The notes beneath the pieces were generated by a model that was not told the origin of the DNA, made no database searches, and was given only the letters and a program-made list of their open reading frames with translations. 64,000 nt of DNA from DATLGB01 sp038258425 (GTDB lineage: Bacteria > Actinomycetota > Thermoleophilia > Solirubrobacterales > Solirubrobacteraceae), in the NCBI GenBank assembly GCA_038258425.1, contig JBBSPV010000004.1:62001-126000 (forward strand), given 5' to 3'. Positions 47,420 through 59,315 of the stretch are shown in pieces; the first letter of the stretch is position 1, and the number at the start of each line of letters is the position of its first letter. The position numbers and the translations under genes are program-made.

Positions 47420-49459
47420 ATGCACTCAGCCCTGCGCAGACTGGTCCTGCTGTTGACGGGGGCGGCCGCGCTCGGCGTCCTCGCCCCCTCCGCGGGCGCC
47501 GCGCCGCCGGCACGCAGCCGCGTCCGTGGCACTGTGCCGAGCTGGGCCCGCGCGAGCCGCGATCGCGGCGACGCCGACGGCACCCGGCGGGTGACGGTCC
47601 GCGTCGTGCTCGGCCTGCGTGATCAGGCCGGTGCCGACGCGCTCCTGCACCAGGTCTCGGACCCCACGAGCGCCGCCTACGGCCGCTACCTGACGCCCGC
47701 GCAGTTCAACCGGCGCTTCGCGCCCGCGGTCGCCGACGTCCGGGCGGTCAAGGCCTTCCTGCGGGGGGCGGGCCTCGAGATCGAGGGCGTCCCCGCCAAC
47801 CGCCACAACGTAGAGGCCTCGGGCACGCTCGCCCAGGCCGAGCGGGCGTTCCAGACCGACGTGCGCAGCTACGCGTACCGGGGCCGGCGGCTCGACGCGC
47901 CGGCGACCGAGCTGACGGTCCCCGTCGCGCTGGCGAGCAGCGTCTCGGCGGTCACGGGCCTCGACGAGGCCGGCACGCTGACCCGGCCGCTCAACGACGG
48001 GCCCCCGGCCTCCGGGCGGACCGCCGCGCCGAACGCGCCGACGCGGAGCCCGGCCCGGCACGCCGCCGGGACGAGCGCCCCGCCGCCGGAGGCGTTCGTC
48101 AACGCGCCGCCGTGCTCGACGTACTTCGGGGAGAAGCTCGCGATCGACCTGCCGAGGTACCGGGGCCGGACGCTGCCCTACGCGCCGTGCGGCTACACCC
48201 CGGCGCAGTTCCGCGGCGGCTACGGGCTCGCCGGTCTCAACGCCCGCGGCATCGACGGTGCGGGCGTGACCGTGGCGATCACGGACGCCTACGCGGCGCC
48301 CACGATCCTCACGGACGCGCGCCGGTACTCCCGGATCCACGGCGAGCCGCCGCTGCGCGGTAACCAGTACCGGCAGCTGCTGCCGCGCAAGCCGTTCCGC
48401 TACGGCTACGACGACGTCAGAAACGGCGACCTGTGCGGCGAGCAGGGCTGGTACGGCGAGGAGACGCTCGACGTCGAGGCCGTGCACGGCATCGCGCCGG
48501 GGGCCGACATCCTCTACGTCGCGAGCCGCTCCTGCGACGACGGCGACTTCATCGCCGCGCTCAACCGGATCGTCAACGGGCGCAAGGCCGACGTGATCTC
48601 CAACTCGTGGGGCGGCGTCTCCGAGGACGAGCCGGCGGACCTCAAGCTCGCCTACGACCAGACGTTCCTGCAGGCAGCGCTGGAGGGCATCGGCGTGTAC
48701 TTCTCCTCCGGGGACAACGGCGACGAGTCGCTCACCGGCGACGGCACGGGCACCCCGACGGGCGTCACCACGCCGGACTTCCCGGCCACCGAGCCGCTCG
48801 TGACCGCCGCCGGCGGCACCTCGCTGGCGGTCGACCGCAACGACGGCTACGGCGGCGAGGTCGGCTGGGCCACCGGCACGGCGTCGCTGACCGACGACGC
48901 GACCGCGTGGACCGACCCGGTCTACCTCTACGGCGGCGGGGGCGGCACGAGCGCCCTGTTCGGCCAGCCGTTCTACCAGCGCGGCCACGTGCCGCCCGCC
49001 ATCGCGCGCGGGCAGCGGACGATCCCGGACGTCTCGATGGACGGCGATCCGCAGACGGGCATGCTCGTCGGCGAGACGCAGACGTTCACCGACGGCACGG
49101 TGGCCTACGGCGAGTACCGGATCGGCGGCACGAGCCTCTCCTCGCCGCTGCTGGCGGCGACGCAGGCGCTGGCCGACCAGGCCCAGGGCTACGCGCACGG
49201 GTTCGCCAACCCGGCGATCTACGCGCTCGACGGCACGGCGGGCGTGCACGACATCGCGGCCAGTGTCCTGCCGCCGGGCGTCGTGCGGCGCAACTACGAG
49301 GATTCGGCCGACCCGACGTCGGCGATCGGTCCGCCCGTCCTGCGGACCCTCGACGACGAGTTCGAGTCGCTGCACCAGGCGCCGGGCTGGGACAACCTCA
49401 CCGGCGTCGGCACACCCAACGGCGCGGCCTACGTCCGAGGGCTCGGCCGCACGCGCTGA
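47420..49459 (+). CDS. Secreted sedolisin (S53) serine-carboxyl peptidase with pro-domain
   Basis: 679 residues. Signal peptide at the N-terminus, then a pro-kumamolisin activation domain (DPTSAAYGRYLTPAQFNRRF). The catalytic domain has the Glu/Asp pair E347 and D351 in GEETLDVEAVHG, the oxyanion region VISNSWGG, and the nucleophile Ser572 in IGGTSLSSPLLAA. FSSGDNGDES is typical. Family members are pepstatin-insensitive acid proteases. A C-terminal calcium site is likely but less clear. An upstream GTG at 47393 is in frame, but the ATG at 47420 gives the better signal peptide. Confidence 0.93.
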   Translation: MHSALRRLVLLLTGAAALGVLAPSAGAAPPARSRVRGTVPSWARASRDRGDADGTRRVTVRVVLGLRDQAGADALLHQVSDPTSAAYGRYLTPAQFNRRFAPAVADVRAVKAFLRGAGLEIEGVPANRHNVEASGTLAQAERAFQTDVRSYAYRGRRLDAPATELTVPVALASSVSAVTGLDEAGTLTRPLNDGPPASGRTAAPNAPTRSPARHAAGTSAPPPEAFVNAPPCSTYFGEKLAIDLPRYRGRTLPYAPCGYTPAQFRGGYGLAGLNARGIDGAGVTVAITDAYAAPTILTDARRYSRIHGEPPLRGNQYRQLLPRKPFRYGYDDVRNGDLCGEQGWYGEETLDVEAVHGIAPGADILYVASRSCDDGDFIAALNRIVNGRKADVISNSWGGVSEDEPADLKLAYDQTFLQAALEGIGVYFSSGDNGDESLTGDGTGTPTGVTTPDFPATEPLVTAAGGTSLAVDRNDGYGGEVGWATGTASLTDDATAWTDPVYLYGGGGGTSALFGQPFYQRGHVPPAIARGQRTIPDVSMDGDPQTGMLVGETQTFTDGTVAYGEYRIGGTSLSSPLLAATQALADQAQGYAHGFANPAIYALDGTAGVHDIAASVLPPGVVRRNYEDSADPTSAIGPPVLRTLDDEFESLHQAPGWDNLTGVGTPNGAAYVRGLGRTR

Positions 49460-49572
49460 CCCCGCGCGGCGGGCGGCCTGCCCGGTCGCCCGTCGCGACG
49501 GAGCCGGGGCACCACTCCTGCGTCTCGAGCCGATCCTGCAGGCCGCGCTCGACGGCATCCGGCTGGGCTGAC

Positions 49573-50601
49573 CTAGCGCTGGGGATCGACGAGCTGCAGC
49601 GTCCCCTCCGTGCGCGAGGCGATCGCAAGCCGGCCCGTGGCCGTGTCGACCCCGACCGAGAACGGGTTGCGCACCGTGGCGATCGGCTCGCCCTTGACCG
49701 CCTTGGCCCCGGACAGGTCCACCGGCACGACCTCGTTTCGCTCGCTGAGCGCGACCCAGACGCGGCCCCGGCCCGGCTCGCCGGCGAGGCCGACCGGCGT
49801 GCCGCCGAGGGGCACGCGAGCGCGGAAGCGCAGTCGCGGGCGCGTGTCGAAGACGATCAGCGCCTGGCCGCGCGTGTCGGCGATCGCGAGCCGTCCGGCC
49901 GGCCCGGTGACGACGTGGGACGGGCCGAGCCCGGCGCTGCGCGACCCCTCGCCGCGCGGGTCGTCGCGGTCGCCGGGATAGAGCTCGAGCGTGTAGGACT
50001 GCACGCCGACGACCGCGATCTGGTCGCCGACGGCCGTCACCCCGCCGGGCTGGACGTCGACGGGCACCTGCGCCCGCAGGCGGCCGTCGCGGACGACCGA
50101 CAGGGTCGAGCCGAACTCGTCCACCACGTAGAGCCGGTCGCCGAGGGCGGTGGCGTCGTGGGGGTGGTCGCCGACCCGGGTCGTGCGGGTGCTGCCGTCG
50201 AGGCCGACCTCGACGAGCGCGTTGGCGGTCTCGGCCGGGACGAGGAAGGGGCCGCCGGGCTGCGCCAGGGACACGTGGCGCGCGGTTCCGGGCAGGCGCA
50301 CGCGGCGCCGCACCGCGCCCGTCCGCGTGTCGACCAGCACGAGCACCGGGGGCGACTGGACCGCGACCGCGGCTACGTGCGAGCGTGGGTCGACGGCCAC
50401 GCCCTCCGGCTTGGCCCCGACCTCGACGCTGCGGCCGGGCGGCGTGCCCTTCACGGGCGGGGCCGCGACCGGCTCGGCGGCGCGCGGCGGGTCCAGCTGG
50501 GGCTTCGGGCCGCTCGCCGGCTTGGCGTCCGAGCCGCCGCAGCCCGCGAGCAGCGCCGCGATCGCGAGTCCCGCGCCCGTCGCTCGAACCGCGGTCCGCA
50601 T
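49573..50601 (-). CDS. Lipoprotein beta-propeller (YncE-like)
   Basis: 342 residues. Lipobox LLAGC with Cys21, then a Pro/Ala linker and a ~290-residue chain of repeated beta-blade units such as KPEGVAVDPRSHVAAVAVQS, PVLVLVDTRTGAVRRRVRLP, PVGLAGEPGRGRVWVALSER and GTLQLVDPQR. That is a YncE/cytochrome-D1-like propeller on the outer face of the membrane. No catalytic residues are evident. It is divergent from the phosphoribosyltransferase gene by 32 bp. Confidence 0.8.
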   Translation of the reverse strand: MRTAVRATGAGLAIAALLAGCGGSDAKPASGPKPQLDPPRAAEPVAAPPVKGTPPGRSVEVGAKPEGVAVDPRSHVAAVAVQSPPVLVLVDTRTGAVRRRVRLPGTARHVSLAQPGGPFLVPAETANALVEVGLDGSTRTTRVGDHPHDATALGDRLYVVDEFGSTLSVVRDGRLRAQVPVDVQPGGVTAVGDQIAVVGVQSYTLELYPGDRDDPRGEGSRSAGLGPSHVVTGPAGRLAIADTRGQALIVFDTRPRLRFRARVPLGGTPVGLAGEPGRGRVWVALSERNEVVPVDLSGAKAVKGEPIATVRNPFSVGVDTATGRLAIASRTEGTLQLVDPQR

Positions 50602-50633
50602 GCTCCGCAGTGTCGCAGGGCAAGCCCGGGGCC

Positions 50634-51122
50634 ATGGAGGCGCCCGATCGCGAGCACATGGGCTGGGAGGAGCTCGGCACCGCCGCCCGGGAGCTCGCGC
50701 AGCAGGTCCACGACAGCGGCTACCGGCCCGACATCGTGCTCGCCATCGCCCGCGGCGGACTGTTGCCCGGCGGCGCGGTCGGCTACGCGCTCGGGGTCAA
50801 GAACACGTTCTCGATCTCCGTCGAGTTCTACACCGGCGTCGACGAGCGCCTCGACGTGCCGATGGTCCTGCCGCCCGTGCCGCGCCTCGTCGATCTCGAG
50901 GCGGAGAGGCTCCTGATCGTCGACGATGTGGCCGACACCGGTCACACGCTCGAGGTCGTCCAGGCCTTCTGCGCCGGACACGTCGCCGAGGCCCGCATCG
51001 CCGTCCTCTACGAGAAGCCGCACTCCGTCGTGAAGTGCCCGTACGTCTGGCGGCGGACGGATCGCTGGATCACCTTCCCCTGGAGCGCGCAGGAACCCGT
51101 CGCCGGGGGGAGGGCCGAGTAG
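50634..51122 (+). CDS. Phosphoribosyltransferase, xanthine-guanine PRT-like
   Basis: 162 residues. YRPDIVLAIARGGLLPGGAV and the PRPP-binding block LLIVDDVADTGHTLE are clear. EKPHSVVKCPYVWRRTDRWI and TFPWSAQEP match the C-terminal part of bacterial Gpt/HPRT-like proteins. It most likely salvages a purine base with PRPP. The ATG at 50634 opens MEAPDREHMGWEELG; MGWEELG could be an alternative start. No operon partner is evident. The following 58 bp before the GH114 gene hold nothing I can support. Confidence 0.88.
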   Translation: MEAPDREHMGWEELGTAARELAQQVHDSGYRPDIVLAIARGGLLPGGAVGYALGVKNTFSISVEFYTGVDERLDVPMVLPPVPRLVDLEAERLLIVDDVADTGHTLEVVQAFCAGHVAEARIAVLYEKPHSVVKCPYVWRRTDRWITFPWSAQEPVAGGRAE

Positions 51123-51180
51123 CTGTCGCTCACGACCCGCACCGCCCCCGCCGGGCACGCATCCGGCCGGTCGCCAGGGC

Positions 51181-51942
51181 TCAGCACCAACGGGCGACGC
51201 GGCCGGGCCGGCCGGGCGGTCGCACCTCGCGGTCGCGGTAGAGCACCGAGACACGGTCGCCGCGGGCGGCGCAGGCCGCACGGAGGCCGGCCGGCCCGCC
51301 GGCGTCGGGGTACTCGATCTCCACGACGTGCGGGCCGTAGGCAGCGGTGTAGGGATCACACTCGCGGTAGCGCTGGCACTCCTCGGCGATGGCGAAGTCG
51401 AAGCCGATCGCCCGGCCCGAAGCGGCGAGCTCGGGGGCGTTCTTCTGGGCGACGGCGAGACCGCGGGCGTGGGCGCGGACGACGAGCCGGCGGGCGAAGG
51501 CGATCGCATCCCGGCGGCTGAGCTGCCCGCGCGAGCGCGTCCAGGCGTCGAGGTTGTCGGGCTCGACCGCCCGGTAGCCGGCCCGAGCGCAGCCGTCCGT
51601 CCAGCGGCCGACGATCTCCCCGAGGGCGCGCCGCTTCGTCGCCGTGCCGACGTCGAGCAGCGGCTCGCGCCACGCGCGGTCGACCACGAGCCGCTCGCGG
51701 CGGTCGCGCAGCAGCAGCCGCGGGTGCCGGCGGCGCCACCAGCCGCGCTCACCGGGCTGCACCTGGAAGGCGTTGACGTAGCAGACGCCGTAGCGGCCGG
51801 GGGCGGGCGGCTCGGCCCGGTCGCGGTCGACGATCTCCACGCTCGGCGCGGGTGGGTAGGCCCCGCCGATCTGGTAGTCGAAGCGGGCGCCGGCGGGTGG
51901 CGGCACGACGGCGGCCGCGGCGACCAGGGCGAGGCCGAGCAC
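51181..51942 (-). CDS. GH114-type endo-alpha-1,4-polygalactosaminidase-like protein
   Basis: 253 residues. Signal peptide, then FDYQIGGAYPPAPSVEIVDR, YGVCYVNAFQVQPGERGWW, AGYRAVEPDNLDAWTRSRGQ, AVAQKNAPELA and FDFAIAEECQRYRECDPY, the TIM-barrel landmarks of GH114/TM1410-like glycosidases that cleave galactosaminogalactan-type polymers. Catalysis by the Asp/Glu residues in EPDN and EEC is inferred from family alignments I recall. It starts with GTG at 51942, only 3 bp after the SDR stop upstream. Confidence 0.83.
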   Translation of the reverse strand: MLGLALVAAAAVVPPPAGARFDYQIGGAYPPAPSVEIVDRDRAEPPAPGRYGVCYVNAFQVQPGERGWWRRRHPRLLLRDRRERLVVDRAWREPLLDVGTATKRRALGEIVGRWTDGCARAGYRAVEPDNLDAWTRSRGQLSRRDAIAFARRLVVRAHARGLAVAQKNAPELAASGRAIGFDFAIAEECQRYRECDPYTAAYGPHVVEIEYPDAGGPAGLRAACAARGDRVSVLYRDREVRPPGRPGRVARWC

Positions 51943-51945
51943 GGC

Positions 51946-52722
51946 TCAGGTGATGGTCAGCCCGCCGTCGACGGCGAGCGTCTGGCCCGTCACGTAGCCG
52001 CCGGCCGGACTCGCGAGGAAGACGCAGGCGGCGGCGAGCTCGCGGGCCTCGCCCGTGCGACCGGAGAGGATCCGCGTCCGCTGGTGCTCGAGGTACTCCG
52101 GCGGATACTGGTCGGTCATCTCCGAGGCGAAGAAGCCGGGGGCGAGCGCGTTGACGCGGATGCCCTTGCGCTGCGTCCACTGCTGCGCGAGGTCGCGCGT
52201 GAGGCCGATCAGCCCGGCCTTCGAGGATGCGTAGGCGGCCTGGGGGAGGCCGGCGGTGACGAGGCCGAGGACGCTGGAGATGTTCACGATCGAGCCGCCC
52301 TCGGTCATCGCGGCGGCCGCCGCCTGCGCCATCCAGTAGCAGCCGTTGAGGTTGACGTCGATCACCTGTCGGAACTGCTCCGGGGTCTCGCGCGAGGCGG
52401 GCACGGCCGTCCCGATCCCGGCGTTGTTGACGAGGACGTCGACACGGCCGAGCTCGTCGGCGGCGGCGCGGGCCAGCGCCTGGCAGTCCTCGGGCTTGGA
52501 GACGTCGGTGCCGACGGCGATGGCGCGCCGGCCGGCGGCTTCCACGAGCGCCCGCGTCTCTTCGAGCCGCTCCACCCGGCGGGCGCCGAGCGCAACGTCG
52601 GCGCCGGCCTGGGCCAGCGCCTGCGCGAAGGCGACGCCAAGTCCGGAGGACGCCCCAGTGACGATCGCGACCTTGCCGTCGAGGCGGAAGAGGTCCAGGA
52701 CGGAGGTCTCGGCGTCGCTCAT
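51946..52722 (-). CDS. Short-chain dehydrogenase/reductase
   Basis: 258 residues, classical SDR. TGASSGLG is the cofactor motif, NNAGIG the structural motif, and the catalytic set is Ser in NISSVLGL with Tyr and Lys in YASSKAG. The C-terminal YVTGQTLAVDGGLTIT is typical. The cofactor preference cannot be read reliably. The substrate is unknown. It is 3 bp upstream of the GH114 gene and has TAGCTT 7 nt before its ATG. Confidence 0.93.
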   Translation of the reverse strand: MSDAETSVLDLFRLDGKVAIVTGASSGLGVAFAQALAQAGADVALGARRVERLEETRALVEAAGRRAIAVGTDVSKPEDCQALARAAADELGRVDVLVNNAGIGTAVPASRETPEQFRQVIDVNLNGCYWMAQAAAAAMTEGGSIVNISSVLGLVTAGLPQAAYASSKAGLIGLTRDLAQQWTQRKGIRVNALAPGFFASEMTDQYPPEYLEHQRTRILSGRTGEARELAAACVFLASPAGGYVTGQTLAVDGGLTIT

Positions 52723-52729
52723 GGGTGGC

Positions 52730-52735
52730 AAGCTA
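52730..52735 (-). promoter_or_regulatory. Candidate leaderless -10 box for SDR gene
   Basis: TAGCTT on the minus strand, 7 nt before the ATG at 52722. Confidence 0.5.
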
Positions 52736-52747
52736 TCGGCTCGGCCG

Positions 52748-53117
52748 TGCGCATCCTGTTCACCACCACCGGCCACTCCGGGCACCGGCTGCCGCTCGCG
52801 CCGGGCGTGCGCGCGGACCGGCCACGACGTCGCCTTCGTCGCCCACCGCGCCCGCGCGGCCGCGGTCGAGGAGGTCGGTCTCCCCGTCCACGCCATGCAG
52901 CAGGCCCCGGACGAGGCGTGGGGGTCGCTGCTCGCCCGCATCGCCACCGCGCGCCAGGACGCGGGCGACGCGCTGGCCATCGGCGAGGGCTTCGCGCGCG
53001 TCGGCGCGGGCTCGGTGCTCGGCGAGACGATCGATCTCCTCGGCCGGGAGCGGCCGGACCTCGTCGTGCACGAGGGCTACGAGTTCGCCGGCCCGATCGC
53101 CGCGGAGCGCCACGGCC
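52748..53117 (+). pseudogene. Broken MGT-type glycosyltransferase (frameshift and truncation)
   Basis: The start VRILFTTTGHSGHRLPLAP is that of macrolide-type UDP-glycosyltransferases. Near 52803 the frame shifts; the protein continues in another frame as RACARTGHDVAFVAHRARAA, VGLPVHAMQQAPDEAWGSLL and IDLLGRERPDLVVHEGYEFA, then breaks off at about 53117. The whole sugar-donor domain is missing. The stretch from 53118 to the DsbA-like remnant holds no supported gene. Confidence 0.75.
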
Positions 53118-53217
53118 GGTCCGCTCGTGCCGGAGAGCGTCAGTCGCGTGGTGGTCGTTGGGGCGACCGCTGGGCGACTGAAGGTCCCGCCGCCGCCTGC
53201 CTCTCGAGCGGCGCGCC

Positions 53218-53896
53218 TCACCAACTGCCGTGTGCGCCGCGCTGCCGTTGCGCCCCGCCGCCCGGCCGTCCGGCCGTCGGGTCGCCCGGCCGTCCGGTGT
53301 CTGCGCCCAGCTCGGAACCGGCAAGCGCCGCGGCGGCGGCCTCGAGCCGGTCGTCGCCCCAGAACACCGCCCCGCCGACGAGCACCGTCGGGACGCCCGA
53401 CACGCCGAGCGCCAGCGCGCGGTCGGTGTTCGCGCGCAGCTCGGCCTTGACGACCAGGTCCGCGATCCCGGCGGCCAGGCCGTCCGCTTCGAGCCGGGCC
53501 TCGACGGTCACCGCTCGCAGCGCTCCCGCGTCCGTCAGGTCCGCCCCCGCGGTGAACGCCGCGCAGGCCGGCGCGCATGAACGCGTCCCCGCGACCCGCA
53601 CGCCCCGCCCACACGGCGGCGCGCATGGCGGCCAGGTAGTCCGACGGCCAGCCGGCGGGCCAGCGCACCGGCGGCAGCCCGTAGGCGGCGGCCCGGGCCT
53701 CGACCTCGGCCATGCCGGCTTCCCGCCGCGGCGTGCGCGCCCACGAGCCGCGCCCGCGGGCGGCGAAGATGCCTCCGAGCAGCACGGGCACGAGGACCGG
53801 CCTGGCGACGAGCACGGCCTCGGCGCGCTCCGCCGCGAGCCACGCGTACGGGGAGCCGAGGTCGACGAACAGCTCAGGTGCCGACCGGCGCGTCAC
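53218..53896 (-). pseudogene. DsbA-family (2-hydroxychromene-2-carboxylate isomerase-like) gene with frameshift
   Basis: The upstream part reads ELFVDLGSPYAWLAAERAEA then GMAEVEARAAAYGLPPVRWP and GDAFMRA. About 53568-53571 the frame shifts by one and resumes as CAAFTAGADLTDAGALRAVT, then NTDRALALGVSGVPTVLVGG and AVFWGDDRLEA, the typical end of the HCCA isomerase/DsbA family. A single extra G in a GCCGGCC run would explain it, so a sequencing error is possible. The start is taken as the GTG at 53896. Confidence 0.65.
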
Positions 53897-53924
53897 GTTC
53901 CGCACGGCATCCACGCGCAACGTG

Positions 53925-53982
53925 ACGCGGACCGGGGCGGGGCGGACCTAGGCCGCGACACGCGGACCGGGGTGGGGCGGAC

Positions 53983-53994
<12 letters not shown>
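53925..53994. repeat. 35-bp tandem duplication spanning the fadB stop codon
   Basis: Two adjacent 35-bp copies (53925-53959 and 53960-53994) differ at one base (c versus t). The second copy includes the last codons and TAG of fadB, so the first is a fresh duplicate just after the gene. Confidence 0.85.
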
Positions 53995-56178
<2,184 letters not shown>

Positions 56179-56195
56179 GGTCGGATCTCCCGGGC

Positions 56196-57413
<1,218 letters not shown>

Positions 57414-57454
57414 GGTGGTGCTCCTCGGGGTCTCGTGCGGCTGGGGTCTGGGAC

Positions 57455-57469
57455 CGGACAGGTTGTCCG
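57455..57469. promoter_or_regulatory. Candidate TetR operator upstream of fadA
   Basis: CGGACA-ggt-TGTCCG, a perfect 6+6 inverted repeat in the 61-bp gap between the TetR stop and fadA start. It is a fitting site for the adjacent TetR protein. Confidence 0.55.
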
Positions 57470-57474
57470 ACAGT

Positions 57475-58086
57475 CTATTCGTTGGGGTGGGTCTGCCGCC
57501 ACAGGGCGCGGGCGATGCCGACGGCCAGGCGGGCGTCGCCCCGGCCCTCGGCGTCCTGGACGACGTGCTGGGCGACCGTGCGCTCGACGCCCCAGGCCAT
57601 CCAGGAGGCGGTGATCGCCCAGTCCAGGTCGGCGTCCGGCTGCGCCCGGCGCAGGCGGTCGGCGAGCCGGCCGGCGAAGCCCTCGACCCGCGCGCGCCAG
57701 TACGTGGCGACCTCGCGGTCGTAGGCGGCGACCTCGTTGAAGGCGATCAGCAGGCGGCGGTGGTCGCGGAAGCCGCTGACCATGTCGGCCATCGTCGCCT
57801 CCAGGGCGGCGAGGTCCTCGCCGCCCTGGCGGACCCAGGCGTTGAGCGAGCCGAAGACCTCATCCGTGGCCGAGTCGGCGATCCGCAGCAGCAGGTCCGT
57901 CTTGTCCGAGAAGTGGACGTAGAACGTCGAGCGCGCGATGTCGGCCTCGTCCGCGATGCGTCCGACGCCGAGCGCCGTGTAGCTCTCCCCCTGCTCGAGC
58001 AGGCGCTCCACGGCCTCGAACACGCGAGCCTCGACGGCCTCGCGGCGCTCGCGCCCGGTGGCGCTCCGGCGGGTCACCGACGGCAC
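57475..58086 (-). CDS. TetR-family regulator of the fad operon
   Basis: 203 residues. Helix-turn-helix ALGVGRIADEADIARSTFYV then HFSDKTDLLLRIADS. The C-terminal part has IAFNEVAAYDREVATYWRAR and resembles TetR proteins adjacent to acyl-CoA metabolism genes. Its position directly upstream of fadA-fadB, with a palindrome between, makes it the likely repressor. The GTG at 58086 is preferred; TAGGCT lies 8 nt upstream. GTG at 58077 is an alternative. Confidence 0.88.
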   Translation of the reverse strand: MPSVTRRSATGRERREAVEARVFEAVERLLEQGESYTALGVGRIADEADIARSTFYVHFSDKTDLLLRIADSATDEVFGSLNAWVRQGGEDLAALEATMADMVSGFRDHRRLLIAFNEVAAYDREVATYWRARVEGFAGRLADRLRRAQPDADLDWAITASWMAWGVERTVAQHVVQDAEGRGDARLAVGIARALWRQTHPNE

Positions 58087-58094
58087 GCGAGCGA

Positions 58095-58100
58095 AGCCTA
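58095..58100 (-). promoter_or_regulatory. Candidate leaderless -10 box for fad TetR gene
   Basis: TAGGCT on the minus strand, 8 nt before the GTG at 58086. Confidence 0.45.
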
Positions 58101-58156
58101 CCGGCACGGCGTCGGACGCCGTGTCCGGCTTGACGACGTGTGAGCGGTGCGCTACC

Positions 58157-58172
58157 ACTGGTATAGACCACT
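58157..58172. promoter_or_regulatory. DasR/NagR-type operator (dre-like)
   Basis: ACTGGTATAGACCACT differs little from the Streptomyces DasR-responsive consensus (A-TGGTCTAGACCA-T). The GntR/UTRA gene at 60351 is two genes downstream. The site overlaps the candidate -10 TATAGA. Confidence 0.7.
58162..58167 (+). promoter_or_regulatory. Candidate extended -10 box of the aminosugar operon
   Basis: TG-g-TATAGA, an extended -10 inside the dre-like operator. The mRNA would have a ~20-nt leader with the GGGGGAG ribosome site before the ATG at 58194. Confidence 0.5.
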
Positions 58173-58193
58173 TGACGCCGTCGGGGGAGAACC

Positions 58194-59315
58194 ATGCGCA
58201 GGACGTACACGCACGCACGAGCGCTCGTCGCCGGGCTCACGACCGTCGCGCTCGCCGGCGCGGCAGCCGGCTGCGGCGGCTCGGACTCCGGCGGGTCGTC
58301 CGGCTCGTCGGGCGGCAAGGGCGGCAAGATCGCCCTCCTGCTGCCGGAGAGCAAGACCGCCCGCTACGAGTCCCAGGACAAGCCGCGCTTCATCAAGCGC
58401 GTCAAGCAGCTGTGTCCCACGTGCGAGGTCATCTACGCCAACGCCGACCAGGACGCGGCCAAGCAGCAGTCGCAGGCCGACTCGGCGCTGGCGCAGGGTG
58501 CCAAGGTCATGGTCGTCGACGCCGTCGACGTCGACGCGGCCGGCTCGATCGCCCAGAAGGCCAAGACCCAGGGCGTCCCCGTCGTCTCCTACGGGCGGCT
58601 GATCGCCAAGGCGCCGCTGGACTACTACGTGTCGATCGACCCGTACCAGGTCGGCCAGCAGCAGGCCAAGGCGCTGCTGGCGGCCCAGAAGAAGCGCGGC
58701 ACCGCCAAGCCGCGAATCGTGATGATCAACGGCTCGCCGACGGACTCCAACGCCGGGCCGTACAAGAAGGGCGCCGAGGACGTCTTCAAGGCCGCCGGCG
58801 CGCCGATCGTGAAGTCCTACGACACGCCGGACTGGAGCCCGGACAAGGCCCGGTCGGAGATGCAGGGCGCCGAGAGCGCGCTCGGCAAGGACGGCTTCGA
58901 CGCGGTCTACGCCGCCAACGACGGGATGGCCGGCGGCGTCATCTCGGCGCTCAAGAGCCAGGGCGTCGACCCTGGGCCGAAGACCATCACGGGCCAGGAC
59001 GCCGAGGTCACCGGGCTGCAGCAGATCGTCGCCGGCAACCAGCTCATGACGGTCTACCAGCCGATCCCGAAGCTCGCGGCCGTGTCGGCGGAGATCGCGG
59101 TGCCACTCGCCCAGGGCAAGAAGCCGCCGGCTGATCTCACGCCGAAGGAGGTCGACAACGGGGGCGGCAAGGTGAAGTCCGCGCTGCTGCCGACGATCGC
59201 CATCGACGAGAAGAACATGGACAGCGTGATCTTCAAGGACGGATTCGCGACGGCCAAGCAGGTCTGCTCGAAGAACTACGCGAAGGCGTGCAAGCAGGCG
59301 GGGCTGCTCAAGTGA
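58194..59315 (+). CDS. Sugar ABC transporter substrate-binding lipoprotein (XylF/RbsB type)
   Basis: 373 residues. Lipobox AAAGC with Cys27, a Gly/Ser linker, then a periplasmic-binding-protein type I fold: KIALLLPESKTARYESQD, KVMVVDAVDVDAAGSIAQKA, VVSYGRLI, YAANDGMAGGVISALKSQG and VYQPIPKLAAVS. It would bind a sugar outside the membrane and deliver it to an ABC permease. No permease or ATPase gene is in the window. A GGGGGAG site precedes the ATG. It overlaps the SIS-domain gene by 4 bp. Confidence 0.9.
   Translation: MRRTYTHARALVAGLTTVALAGAAAGCGGSDSGGSSGSSGGKGGKIALLLPESKTARYESQDKPRFIKRVKQLCPTCEVIYANADQDAAKQQSQADSALAQGAKVMVVDAVDVDAAGSIAQKAKTQGVPVVSYGRLIAKAPLDYYVSIDPYQVGQQQAKALLAAQKKRGTAKPRIVMINGSPTDSNAGPYKKGAEDVFKAAGAPIVKSYDTPDWSPDKARSEMQGAESALGKDGFDAVYAANDGMAGGVISALKSQGVDPGPKTITGQDAEVTGLQQIVAGNQLMTVYQPIPKLAAVSAEIAVPLAQGKKPPADLTPKEVDNGGGKVKSALLPTIAIDEKNMDSVIFKDGFATAKQVCSKNYAKACKQAGLLK

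Noticed and set aside
51123..51190. Ferredoxin-like fragment (a CPAGAV string) on the minus strand between the PRT and GH114 genes
   Set aside because: Only about 20 codons with a single cysteine; chance is the better explanation.
58172..58177. TTGACG as a -35 box for the sugar-binding protein
   Set aside because: A -10 at 17 nt spacing would fall inside the coding start; the extended -10 within the operator fits better.
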